From assembly GCA_964512655.1 (NCBI GenBank), contig CAZEJT010000002.1, positions 310,001 through 374,000 of the forward strand: a stretch of 64,000 nt of DNA, in the 5' to 3' direction. Within the stretch, counting starts at the first letter, position 1; each line of letters starts with the position of its first letter. The stretch comes from VBOC01 sp964512655. GTDB taxonomy: Bacteria; Bacteroidota; Ignavibacteria; UBA10030; SZUA-254. The notes below the pieces were generated by a model, which ran no database searches, was not told the origin of the DNA, and saw only the letters and a list, made by a program, of their open reading frames with translations. The position numbers and the translations under genes are program-made. This document shows positions 25,073 through 32,924 of this stretch, in pieces.

Positions 25073-26107
25073 TTACTCATACCAATACATTACTCGATAA
25101 ACCTGCAACTTATTGATGTATTTCGCCTTATCAAGCGCGTCCGTACTATAACTGATGTTGCTGTTCCCCTTCATGACAAATTTGCTCCCGGTAGAGCCGG
25201 CGCAAATGACCGCGCCGATAACGTCTGGCGTCCCAGTCGCCAGTTGAACGTCGATTTGTACGTCGTCATAACAAATCACCAGTCCATGAAACTTGAATGT
25301 CCCTGCAAGCGTCAAATCGCCATGTATTACGAATATCCCCCATCCCTCGATATTACCCTGGAAGGTGACGCTGCCGCTGCAATAGACTATCCAGGGAGTA
25401 TTCACCGATCCCCAGGTGTAATTACTCCCATAACTCCCTGCGGTATAAATCCTGTCGGCGGCGTTGATGTACTCGTCGACGTACTGACTTGGATCGGACA
25501 TTCCGGAATCCACCACACAGTCTCGTGTTCCATCAATCTTGTTTGCATCCAGCAGCACCTTTTGGGTATCTGCGGGTGTGACGACCCCTACGCCCGGCAC
25601 GTCTTTTGCACTCGGCGGGAGAAGGTTTCCGTTGATGTCGTGATTGTGCCCGTCGATGGCCGAGCTTCCCTGCATGTTGAAATTGACGTTCTGCATCCCC
25701 AACGATGCCGCCTCGTTCGCGACCGGGAACGGCACAGGCTGCCTCCTGAGGCGGAGAGTCATCGTTCTGGTAGTATCCATGAACCTGGACTTGGCCCAGA
25801 TATCGACAGTATCCTTATAAGCGGGGTTCGTGAGTTTGATGCTCACGGAACAGATGCCCGAGGCAACATTGCTTACGAACATCGGCGTTTGGCCGGCGTT
25901 CATCTGAGCAATTGTCGCGCTGTCGTTCCTGTCGAGTTTTCTCAGCATCATATTGACGCCCGTATGCGCAATGTTGCGGGCGTTAGCGTACTTGTCAAAT
26001 CCCGAGACGTTCTCAACCAGCCCGTTCTTGGACTTGTTGAGATTGTATCCGACGATCCCCACCGTCATCGATAGCGCCAAAACAATCATCAGTGCCAGTC
26101 TGCCCAT
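25073..26107 (-). CDS. PilX-like minor pilin / pilus assembly protein
   Basis: 344 residues. One N-terminal hydrophobic helix (MGRLALMIVLALSMTVGIVG) is followed by a pilin-like stalk (KYANARNIAHTGVNMMLRKL). A long C-terminal beta-rich domain follows, containing NVNFNMQGSSAIDGHNHDIN and VTFQGNIEGWGIFVIHGDLT, as in PilX-N/DUF7305-like assembly proteins. The repeated 'function' words of a beta-helix suggest a tip or surface domain. The first residues carry no Glu at +5. It is the last of three minor-pilin-like genes; the next upstream stop is 15 bases away. Confidence 0.7.
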   Translation of the reverse strand: MGRLALMIVLALSMTVGIVGYNLNKSKNGLVENVSGFDKYANARNIAHTGVNMMLRKLDRNDSATIAQMNAGQTPMFVSNVASGICSVSIKLTNPAYKDTVDIWAKSRFMDTTRTMTLRLRRQPVPFPVANEAASLGMQNVNFNMQGSSAIDGHNHDINGNLLPPSAKDVPGVGVVTPADTQKVLLDANKIDGTRDCVVDSGMSDPSQYVDEYINAADRIYTAGSYGSNYTWGSVNTPWIVYCSGSVTFQGNIEGWGIFVIHGDLTLAGTFKFHGLVICYDDVQIDVQLATGTPDVIGAVICAGSTGSKFVMKGNSNISYSTDALDKAKYINKLQVYRVMYWYE

Positions 26108-26122
26108 ACACCCATCCCCCGA

Positions 26123-26704
26123 TCAGAGGTTTCTTGGATAAATGCGTTTTTGATAGTAGGTCGTCACATACTTTGATCCACCGGACCGCGTTGTGTCAAA
26201 TGGTTCGGGACTCGCAAGCGTTAACAACACCTTAATCGCCTTAATGCTGTCCAGGTTCGACCCGGTAACCGGAGTCGAGAGCTGTACGTCGCTTGAGTTG
26301 TAATACGACAGCTTGAATCGCGTCACGCTGAAATTGATGAACACGCGTGTCGTGTTTTCGTACCGGTACAACGACTTGTCGTTCGGGTTAGTCGATGACG
26401 TAACATAGCTTCCCAGGTCATATTCAATGCTGTCGCGTCTGCCCGGGACAGCGAACAGGTTCGTATAGAACTTGATTTTTGACGTGTCGGCCATCGCAAT
26501 GACGCCCGGCTTACTGACATTGTAGCCGGCCTTGTAGAAATCAAATTCCATGATCCGCGCCAGTTGGATCGATTGGGTCTGAAGATTCAGCTCCGTCAGT
26601 CCCTTGTAGGTCTCGTCGCTCATGTTGATGTTGATGCCCATGATCGTCAGCATGAGCATCCCCACGAGAACGAACGCGCCCACGATATCCATCATTATCG
26701 CCAT
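26123..26704 (-). CDS. PilW-like minor pilin
   Basis: 193 residues. An N-terminal hydrophobic helix (DIVGAFVLVGMLMLTIMGI) leads into TQSIQLARIMEFDFYKAGYNVS, the pattern of PilW/GspJ minor pseudopilins, where the 'two-layer' helix is followed by a beta domain. GAGG precedes the ATG, and an in-frame TAG just upstream fixes the N-terminus: there is no longer leader peptide. It may be primed with PilV- and PilX-like neighbours as a tip complex (family knowledge). Confidence 0.7.
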   Translation of the reverse strand: MAIMMDIVGAFVLVGMLMLTIMGININMSDETYKGLTELNLQTQSIQLARIMEFDFYKAGYNVSKPGVIAMADTSKIKFYTNLFAVPGRRDSIEYDLGSYVTSSTNPNDKSLYRYENTTRVFINFSVTRFKLSYYNSSDVQLSTPVTGSNLDSIKAIKVLLTLASPEPFDTTRSGGSKYVTTYYQKRIYPRNL

Positions 26705-26767
26705 CTGCCTACCTCATGTCCTTCGCAAGTTTCACAGTCAATGGTTCCGCCGTCCGGTGCGGGGCTC

Positions 26768-27349
26768 TTAGAAATAACGCCGGTAGACCGCGACATCCGA
26801 CACCTGGAGGTAGTACTTCCCCGCCCACTGGTCGTAGGTCACGCCGGCGGGATACATGTTCCTGTGCCGCACGGTGACGACAACCTTTTTATAAAATGTC
26901 TGCGCTCCGGATGCTACCCCGGGGTTAGCTTCCGAGACGTAGAAGACGCTGTCGATGATGCTGAACGTGCCGAGAGAGCTCGTCCAGGCGTATCGCTTGT
27001 ATCCGTTGTAGTCGTCGACGTCGTTGTAGTACGTGAGCGATTTAAACGGCACCGCCGTATCGGGCGGTTCCGGAAGGGGTACGTTAGAGCCTTCAGTGCC
27101 GTTGGGGCCGAATCTGGCCGCAGGGGTAAATCCAGTCGAGTCGAAGACCTTACCAACTACCGTCGCCGAATCGTAGCTCTGAGTCATGATCTCATCAAGC
27201 ATCGACTGCCCGAGAGAAATTGCGTCCAGGTGCGCTTCTACTTCAAGCATTGTGCTTGTCTTGCTCACAATCATCGAGTTAATGGTAAGAGCTACAAGCG
27301 AAAGCAAGCAGAGAGCCCCCAAAACAAGCAGCATTTGACCCGTGGTCAT
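26768..27349 (-). CDS. PilV/MshD-like minor pilin
   Basis: 193 residues starting MTTGQMLLVLGALCLLSLVAL, a short leader plus hydrophobic helix, then EAHLDAISLGQSMLDEIMTQSYD, close to the start of PilV/MshD/GspI pseudopilins. The Gly-Gln junction followed by leucines resembles the start of the four tandem pilin-like proteins at 31-33 kb; no Glu is found at +5. The C-terminal half has KKVVVTVRHRNM, a typical last strand. It is the first minor pilin after PilB, with a 162-base gap in which nothing else was recognised. Confidence 0.72.
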   Translation of the reverse strand: MTTGQMLLVLGALCLLSLVALTINSMIVSKTSTMLEVEAHLDAISLGQSMLDEIMTQSYDSATVVGKVFDSTGFTPAARFGPNGTEGSNVPLPEPPDTAVPFKSLTYYNDVDDYNGYKRYAWTSSLGTFSIIDSVFYVSEANPGVASGAQTFYKKVVVTVRHRNMYPAGVTYDQWAGKYYLQVSDVAVYRRYF

Positions 27350-27511
27350 GATTTTCCCGTTTGTCGCTTATAATCTACGACAGGATGCGGAGGGCTGCAA
27401 CAGGGATGTGAGGCCGGTCAAGAGGCAAAACCGGCGAATGTGAATGGAATTGAAGGAAAACGGGGTTGAATCGAGCTCCGCGGCCGGGGGGTGGCCGCGG
27501 AGGTATGCGCA

Positions 27512-29299
27512 TTACTCTTCGGTAGTCGTCGAAATGATCTCTTCGAGCGTGGTGAGGCCTTCCATCATCCGCTCCATGCCGGAGCGGCGCAGGGACCACA
27601 TGCCGTCCTTCACCGCCTGCTCCCGGACGGCGTTCTCGTCGATTTCATTTCCCGAACGGACGATGATCTGCTGGATGTCGCGGCTGAAATAGAGGGCTTC
27701 GTGGATAGCCGCCCGCCCTTTCCATCCTGCCGTGCATTTATCACACCCCACGGCCTCGAAGAAATTCCCCTGCTGAAGCATGGTCTCCGTAAAACCGAAC
27801 TTCATGTAGATCTCCACATCCTTGTCCGTCATCTTTAAGGGCTTCTTGCACTCGCCGCAAAGGGTGCGGATGAGGCGCTGGGCGACGACGATGTTGATCG
27901 CGTAGGCGATGAGGAACGGTTCCACGCCCATCTTATAGAGCCTCGTAATCGCGCTGGGAGCGTCGTTCGTGTGAAGAGTTGAAAAGGTCAGGTGGCCGGT
28001 GTTGGCGAGCTTGATGGCGATCTCGGCGGTGATCTTGTCGCGCATCTCTCCGACAAGAACGATATCGGGGTCGTGCCGGAGGATTCCCCTGATCGCCAGA
28101 TCGAAATCCATCTTCGGCCCGATCTTCAGCTGGCGCGCCCCCTTGATAATGTACTCCACCGGCTCCTCCACCGTCAGAACGTTCACAGTTGCATCGATCA
28201 CCTGGTGAAGGGCCGCGATCAGCGTCGTGCTCTTGCCGCTTCCTGTCGGGCCGGTCAGAATCACGATCCCCTGGGGCTTTGAGATCGCCTTGTAGAAGAA
28301 ATCCTTGGCCGGACCCTGAAGACCCAGTTTGTTCAGGTCCGTGATCACCTTGCGGTTATCGAGCACGCGGATGACGATGCTCTCAAACTTGTGCTTGATG
28401 TCGGTTCCAACGATCGGCATGATCGAAACGCGGAAGCGGATCTGGTAGCCGTCGATCACCCGCTGGATGAACCCGTCCTGGCTCATTTCACGTTCAAACC
28501 GGTCGACGTTTTTCGAACGATCCTTCACAACCGCCGAGATCGCTTCGGGCGTCGTGTTTTCCTGCACATACCATTGCCGGAGGCTTCCGTCGAGGCGGAA
28601 GAAGAACTCGGTGCGGTTTCCTTCCTTGCCGATGATATGAATGTCGCTCGCTCCCTGCCGGACCGCTTCGACGAGAATCCCCTCCACAAGATTGACGAGA
28701 GCGCTCTTGCTGATTTCGTTCTCGAGGGCCTCCTCATCAAGAACTGCCTCGTCCTCTGCCGTGGTAATGTCGATGTCAGCGTTGGCAAGGAGCTTCAGGA
28801 ACTCGTTCTCGACCTGGATCACCTGGCTCATGAGGTCCTGGAGATCCTTCAGGCGGCAATAGCACACTTCGTACTTCTTGACGTTGAAATGCCTCGAAAT
28901 GGCCGGGATGTTCCGGTCTGTCGGGTCGCACGCGAGAATGATCAGCTTGTCCGGCACCTTTTCGTCGAACCGGAAGGGCAGAATCTTCGTCTGGATCAGG
29001 AGATCTTTATAGAAGTCGGGAAGGGGATCGAGATAGCGCTTGATGAAATCGATTCTCTCGCCGTCGATCACCTCGTCGTTGAGATAGATCTCCCGGAAGG
29101 CGTAAAGGGCGGCGACTTCCCTGAAGACTGCGTCGTGGTCGACGTTGAAATCCCTGACCAGAATCTGGCCGAGGTTGCGGCGGGTCTTTTTCTCTTCCGC
29201 CTCCCTGACGTGGAGCGACTTCTCCAGCGTCTCGTAGTCGACAATCCCTTTCTTAAGTAAGGTGTATCCTATTTTATCGGTGATATCGACTTCAGCCAT
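27512..29299 (-). CDS. pilB: PilB/GspE-family assembly ATPase
   Basis: 595 residues. An N-terminal MshEN-type domain (GYTLLKKGIVDYETLEKSL, residues 11-29) is followed by the N2 domain and the RecA-like motor: Walker A LTGPTGSGKSTT (348-359), Asp box VEEPVEY, Walker B DIVLVGEMRD (412-421), and a His box FSTLHTND. A zinc-binding tetracysteine lies at Cys481/Cys484 and in VGCDKCTAGWKGR. All motifs are intact. The ATG at 29299 with GAGG six bases upstream was chosen over the TTG at 29311. It drives pilus extension or secretion in the cytoplasm with PilC as membrane partner. Confidence 0.95.
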   Translation of the reverse strand: MAEVDITDKIGYTLLKKGIVDYETLEKSLHVREAEEKKTRRNLGQILVRDFNVDHDAVFREVAALYAFREIYLNDEVIDGERIDFIKRYLDPLPDFYKDLLIQTKILPFRFDEKVPDKLIILACDPTDRNIPAISRHFNVKKYEVCYCRLKDLQDLMSQVIQVENEFLKLLANADIDITTAEDEAVLDEEALENEISKSALVNLVEGILVEAVRQGASDIHIIGKEGNRTEFFFRLDGSLRQWYVQENTTPEAISAVVKDRSKNVDRFEREMSQDGFIQRVIDGYQIRFRVSIMPIVGTDIKHKFESIVIRVLDNRKVITDLNKLGLQGPAKDFFYKAISKPQGIVILTGPTGSGKSTTLIAALHQVIDATVNVLTVEEPVEYIIKGARQLKIGPKMDFDLAIRGILRHDPDIVLVGEMRDKITAEIAIKLANTGHLTFSTLHTNDAPSAITRLYKMGVEPFLIAYAINIVVAQRLIRTLCGECKKPLKMTDKDVEIYMKFGFTETMLQQGNFFEAVGCDKCTAGWKGRAAIHEALYFSRDIQQIIVRSGNEIDENAVREQAVKDGMWSLRRSGMERMMEGLTTLEEIISTTTEE

Positions 29300-29398
29300 T
29301 CCAATCCTCAATGGTTAAAAATCCCCCCTCCAGAACAGCGGGTGGAGGAGGGCTCAATTCTATCCGTATGCGCGTTCCGCAGCCCCCGGCTGCGGGTA

Positions 29399-29460
29399 CC
29401 GGCTGCAGGCGCCGGCTTTGGCACGCGTCAAACTGGTGTCACGGTCCATACCGTGACACC
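29399..29460. repeat. Dispersed repeat with perfect 10-bp palindrome, copy 1
   Basis: A sequence of about 60 bases shared with 36085-36147. It ends in arms GGTGTCACGG (29435-29444) and CCGTGACACC (29451-29460) separated by TCCATA. The left part GGCTGCAGGCGCCGG resembles a decayed REP head. Just beyond, GGCGCTGGTT / AACCCGCGCC (29471-29492) is another imperfect REP palindrome that contains the stop codon of the PilC gene. Confidence 0.8.
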
Positions 29461-29480
29461 AAGCCATGATGGCGCTGGTT

Positions 29481-30833
29481 TTAACCCGCGCCCGGATTCG
29501 TGCTCGGATGGAACGTTGCGGTCTCCGACGATACGAGCGTCAGCAGTGTCAGCACGACCATGATGATCAAGCTGATCCAGAGCTGGATGAAGTCGATGGC
29601 GTTGCGCATCTTATACGTCGTTTCCTTTTCGTAGTACTCCGCAAGCTGCAGCGCCGTGTGTTTGACCGTTCCCGTCTCCGCTCCCGAGTGGAGGCGGGAG
29701 ATGGCCGTCTTCGTGAAGACGCCGGAGGCCTCGAACGCCTCGGTTATGCCGGCTCCTTTTTCCACCATCATGGGAATGGCGATAGTCTTGACCTGGTGCT
29801 CCATGTACTTGTTGCCGCACGCCTCGGCCGCCATCTTGATCACATCGATGTTCTCGCCGGCGCCGCTGTACAGAGCATAGAACACGCGGCAGAAAATCTC
29901 GATCGCTGTCTTGTGAAGGAGGGATCCTACGACGGGCACCTTCCAGATATACTTGTCCCTCACAAACCTGCCCCGCTCCGTTGTGAAGAAGCGCGCCGCG
30001 ATCAGCGTGGGAATAAGCGTGACCACGAGGAGAATGATGTAATTCTCCTGGAGAAAACCGCTCATCTGAAGCGTGGCGTAGGTCATCGGGAACTGGCGCA
30101 TGTCGATCTTAAGACGGACGAACACCTCGGCCATTCCCGGGAAGATGAACCCTACATAATAGAGGCACGCACCGAAGAGGGCGATCAGGGTCACGATCGG
30201 CATGATCAGGGCGCTCTTCAGATTCTTTTTGAATTCGGCGCGGCGCTCAAGGAACTTTGCCGTGCTGTCATAGATCTCGGCCATGTTACCGCTCTTCGAA
30301 GCCAGGCCGAGCATGTGCGCGGTAAAGCGGCCGAGAATGGCTTCCTGTTTGATGAAGACCTTCTCGCTGTCTTTACCCTGCTTCAACTCGTTGTTGATTT
30401 CCCTGATGGCGTCGCGTAGCGTCTTGTTCGCGATGTCGTTCACCATCAGCTGGAGGATTTCGTTGTACGGCAGTTTCTGCCTGATCAGATCTGCGCTGAC
30501 TCGGACGAACGTAACGATCTCGGCTGTCGGGGGCTTGAGCTTGACATCAAACATCTTCTTCTTGACGCTGAGGACCCGAAAGCCCATCTTGGAGAGCGCA
30601 TCCTGGACCTCTTCCTTGGTGAATGCCTTCTGCTCTCCGAGCACGGGTTTCTCGGCGCCGCGCTGGACCTTGTAGAGGAATGTTGCGCGCGGTAGTATGC
30701 GCATCACTTTGAACTTCCGCTGCGTGGCCATCTGCTGGGCCTTGACCTTGGCGGCCCGCGGATTTTCAGCCTCGATAATGCCCTGGACGGCCTTGCCGAC
30801 CGCCGATATACCCTCTATCCGAAACTCAGGCAT
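29481..30833 (-). CDS. pilC: PilC/GspF-family inner-membrane platform protein
   Basis: 450 residues. Two GspF domains of the usual kind are visible: VRVSADLIRQKLPYNEILQL starts the first, and KTAIEIFCRVFYALYSGAGENI starts the second. Three membrane segments lie near 220-245, 270-292 and 415-440. The first 120 residues have an extra basic region. The last residues (NPGAG) are encoded by a REP-like palindrome at 29471-29492. Start ATG 30833; 232 bases separate it from the first pilin-like gene upstream. It recruits the ATPases to the membrane. Confidence 0.93.
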   Translation of the reverse strand: MPEFRIEGISAVGKAVQGIIEAENPRAAKVKAQQMATQRKFKVMRILPRATFLYKVQRGAEKPVLGEQKAFTKEEVQDALSKMGFRVLSVKKKMFDVKLKPPTAEIVTFVRVSADLIRQKLPYNEILQLMVNDIANKTLRDAIREINNELKQGKDSEKVFIKQEAILGRFTAHMLGLASKSGNMAEIYDSTAKFLERRAEFKKNLKSALIMPIVTLIALFGACLYYVGFIFPGMAEVFVRLKIDMRQFPMTYATLQMSGFLQENYIILLVVTLIPTLIAARFFTTERGRFVRDKYIWKVPVVGSLLHKTAIEIFCRVFYALYSGAGENIDVIKMAAEACGNKYMEHQVKTIAIPMMVEKGAGITEAFEASGVFTKTAISRLHSGAETGTVKHTALQLAEYYEKETTYKMRNAIDFIQLWISLIIMVVLTLLTLVSSETATFHPSTNPGAG

Positions 30834-30953
30834 GACTCGACTCCCTCTGTGATATTATCCCTGAAAAAAACGCCGGTTTAACGTACATATGATCCTCTAA
30901 AAAATCAATAGACCTGTGAGATATAATACAATTTCAGCCCTGTCCATAAACAA

Positions 30954-31001
30954 CTTCGCCGGAAACAGGGAGCTTCCCTCTTCTCCCTGATCCCGGCAAA
31001 G
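30954..31001 (-). terminator. Hairpin terminator after pilin-like gene copy 1
   Basis: Inverted repeat CTTCGCCGG...CAGGGAG facing CTCCCTG...CCGGCAAAG, loop CTTCCCTCTT region. Only a short T-rich stretch follows on the minus strand. It is a near copy of the hairpin after copy 2. Confidence 0.6.
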
Positions 31002-31065
31002 CCTGTTGTACAGCTATGAAGGTCGGACGCCTCGAACCCCTCAAGCCGAGGAATCCGCCATTCAT

Positions 31066-31446
31066 TTACCAACCGCTGTACGTTATTGTCGTCTTTCCGG
31101 TGTCATCGGCCGTGCAGGTCGCCTGCCACGCGGTATTGATGGTCGACGTACCGACGATCGGGCATGAATTAGATGTAATCGTGCCCGTCGTATAGCTCGT
31201 CCCGTTGTCATCCTTCGACATCTTGGATGGGATCGTGTAGTTCAGGTACGAACCGCCGCCGCCGCCCATCGTGGTCGGACGAATCTTGAACTGGTACGCA
31301 TTCGCTGCAATGTTCACAAGGCTGGAGGTCACTCCGTCCTTGTTAGCCTGCGTGCTATGCGCGCCGAACTGCGAGATACCCACGGCGATGGCGATACCCA
31401 CGATTATGACGCCAAGAATGATAAGTAAAAGCTGCTGTTGCCCCAT
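31066..31446 (-). CDS. Pilin-like protein, tandem copy 1
   Basis: 126 residues: MGQQQ followed by a strongly hydrophobic helix (residues 6-24), then a polar stalk (STQANKDGVTSSLVNIAANA), a Gly5 run (61-65) and a C-terminal domain with Cys95 and Cys111 that could pair. If processed like a prepilin after Gly2, the mature +1 is Gln and there is no Glu at +5. GAGAGGAG precedes the ATG and a sigma-54-like promoter lies at 31522-31537. Codons 24-107 are identical in DNA to copies 2 and 3; the ends differ mostly silently. It is probably a major fibre subunit of the neighbouring pilus machine; that role is inferred from size, helix, copy number and place. Confidence 0.72.
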   Translation of the reverse strand: MGQQQLLLIILGVIIVGIAIAVGISQFGAHSTQANKDGVTSSLVNIAANAYQFKIRPTTMGGGGGSYLNYTIPSKMSKDDNGTSYTTGTITSNSCPIVGTSTINTAWQATCTADDTGKTTITYSGW

Positions 31447-31521
31447 TGTACTGCTCCTCTCTTAGTGGTTGTTGTGCGGTTGCGTGCTTCGGTGTTCCTC
31501 TAATTTCATGCTTGGTACGAC

Positions 31522-31537
31522 TGCAAGCGGTATGCCA
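31522..31537 (-). promoter_or_regulatory. Sigma-54-type promoter upstream of pilin-like copy 1
   Basis: Minus strand reads C-TGGCAT-ACCGC-TTGCA; consensus is YTGGCAC-N5-TTGCW. The GG and GC dinucleotides have the required 10-base spacing. The predicted transcription start is near 31512, about 65 bases before the ATG. Confidence 0.6.
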
Positions 31538-31646
31538 GGTCGCCAAAACCGCTAGTTGCACTGATCCAGTAACAAATGCGCAGGGGAAAGTTGTTCCTGT
31601 GAAATTATTGCTGTTGCCCCGGTAATTACTTCCGGTTAAGAAACAA

Positions 31647-31694
31647 CTTCGCCGGAAACAGAGAGCTTCCCTCTTCTCCCTGCTTCCGGCAAAG
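31647..31694 (-). terminator. Hairpin terminator after pilin-like gene copy 2
   Basis: CTTCGCCGGAA (31647-31657) faces TTCCGGCAAAG (31684-31694) with one mismatch, extended inside by CAGAGAG facing CTCCCTG. About 50 bases here are nearly the same as at 30954-31001, so the terminator was duplicated along with the gene. Confidence 0.6.
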
Positions 31695-31756
31695 TATGTT
31701 AACGTGCGGTGAACAATCGAAGCCCGATCCGATGAATCAAGGCTCCGGTACTCAGT

Positions 31757-32137
31757 TTACCACCCGCTGTAGGCAATCGTGGTCTTTCCTGTGTCGTCCG
31801 CCGTGCATGTTGCTTTCCACGCGGTATTGATGGTCGACGTACCGACGATCGGGCATGAATTAGATGTAATCGTGCCCGTCGTATAGCTCGTCCCGTTGTC
31901 ATCCTTCGACATCTTGGATGGGATCGTGTAGTTCAGGTACGAACCGCCGCCGCCGCCCATCGTGGTCGGACGAATCTTGAACTGGTACGCATTCGCTGCA
32001 ATGTTCACAAGGCTGGAGGTCACTCCGTCCTTGTTAGCCTGCGTGCTATGCGCGCCGAACTGCGAGATGCCCACGGCGATCGCAATACCGACGATGATCA
32101 CGCCGAGGATGATGAGTAGAAGTTGCTGTTGACCCAT
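31757..32137 (-). CDS. Pilin-like protein, tandem copy 2
   Basis: 126 residues, differing from copy 1 only at residues 108 (Lys for Gln) and 121 (Ala for Thr). The protein is identical to copy 3. Same plan: MGQQQ, hydrophobic helix, Gly5 run, Cys95/Cys111. AAGGGG lies nine bases before the ATG. A weaker sigma-54-like site is at 32239-32254 and a terminator hairpin follows the gene, so this copy looks like its own transcription unit. Confidence 0.72.
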   Translation of the reverse strand: MGQQQLLLIILGVIIVGIAIAVGISQFGAHSTQANKDGVTSSLVNIAANAYQFKIRPTTMGGGGGSYLNYTIPSKMSKDDNGTSYTTGTITSNSCPIVGTSTINTAWKATCTADDTGKTTIAYSGW

Positions 32138-32238
32138 TGTAAAACCCCTTTTGGTTATTGATGATGGACTGTTTTTGCTTTACTTAACACTCTGCATTCA
32201 GGGACCGGTTGCATGGCCCATCGCTGTGTCAGGAAGGC

Positions 32239-32254
32239 TACAAACCGCATGCCA
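32239..32254 (-). promoter_or_regulatory. Degenerate sigma-54-like site upstream of pilin-like copy 2
   Basis: Minus strand reads T-TGGCAT-GCGGT-TTGTA. The -24 GG is kept and spacing is right, but the -12 GC is GT. It is at the same relative place as the better sites upstream of copies 1 and 4. Confidence 0.35.
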
Positions 32255-32399
32255 ATGGAAGGTCCGGAACCGGCGCAAAGGAAGCCTCGATTTCCGAGAG
32301 CCAGAGGCCTTTTTTTGGCGTGTCTTGATCTGTTGAGAAATGTCTGGGAAAGAATTTCCGCCCCGACTGTAATAACTTCCGCCCCGCGTGAGAGAGCCC

Positions 32400-32455
32400 T
32401 AAAAAAAACCTTGCCGGAACCGGGAGCCTTTTGCGTCTCTTCGATTCCGGCAAGG
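32400..32455 (-). terminator. Intrinsic terminator after pilin-like gene copy 3
   Basis: On the minus strand CCTTGCCGGAA (32455-32445) pairs perfectly with TTCCGGCAAGG (32419-32409), 25-base loop, then eight T (32408-32401). The stem core is related to those after copies 1 and 2. Confidence 0.9.
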
Positions 32456-32475
32456 AATATTGAAAAGCGGTTAGT

Positions 32476-32856
32476 TTACCACCCGCTGTAGGCGATCGTG
32501 GTCTTTCCTGTGTCGTCCGCCGTGCATGTTGCTTTCCACGCGGTATTGATGGTCGACGTACCGACGATCGGGCATGAATTAGATGTAATCGTGCCCGTCG
32601 TATAGCTCGTCCCGTTGTCATCCTTCGACATCTTGGATGGGATCGTGTAGTTCAGGTACGAACCGCCGCCGCCGCCCATCGTGGTCGGACGAATCTTGAA
32701 CTGGTACGCATTCGCTGCAATGTTCACAAGGCTGGAGGTCACTCCGTCCTTGTTAGCCTGCGTGCTATGCGCGCCGAACTGCGAGATGCCCACGGCGATC
32801 GCAATACCGACGATGATCACGCCGAGGATGATGAGTAGAAGCTGCTGCTGACCCAT
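32476..32856 (-). CDS. Pilin-like protein, tandem copy 3
   Basis: 126 residues with the same amino-acid sequence as copy 2 and only a few silent base differences. AGAGGAG lies five to eleven bases before the ATG. Only 68 bases separate it from copy 4 and no promoter or terminator was seen there, so copies 4 and 3 are probably one transcript that ends at the strong terminator 32400-32455. The 252-bp core 32536-32787 is identical in copies 1, 2 and 3. Confidence 0.72.
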   Translation of the reverse strand: MGQQQLLLIILGVIIVGIAIAVGISQFGAHSTQANKDGVTSSLVNIAANAYQFKIRPTTMGGGGGSYLNYTIPSKMSKDDNGTSYTTGTITSNSCPIVGTSTINTAWKATCTADDTGKTTIAYSGW

Positions 32857-32924
32857 TTGTTACTCCTCTGATTTATTGATGTGATGAGTTGTTTATTCTT
32901 GTTGCCTTTTCCTTAGAACTCTCC

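Larger units (their letters stand above)
31447..31756. other. Intergenic region between pilin-like copies 1 and 2
   Basis: 310 bases without a gene. From high to low coordinate it holds the hairpin terminator of copy 2 (31647-31694), an unassigned stretch, a sigma-54-like promoter (31522-31537) and the leader with the ribosome site of copy 1. No ORF or RNA gene was recognised. Confidence 0.7.
32138..32475. other. Intergenic region between pilin-like copies 2 and 3
   Basis: 338 bases without a gene. It holds the strong terminator of copy 3 (32400-32455), a direct repeat of (A/C)TTCCGCCCCG spaced 22 bases apart near 32355-32390, the weak sigma-54-like site at 32239-32254, and the leader of copy 2. 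The direct repeat could be an activator site upstream of the promoter; this is a guess. Confidence 0.6.

Noticed and set aside
32270..32330. Plus-strand GCCTC...GAGGC hairpin followed by seven T, read as a terminator
   Set aside because: The stem is only four to five base pairs and no plus-strand gene ends here.
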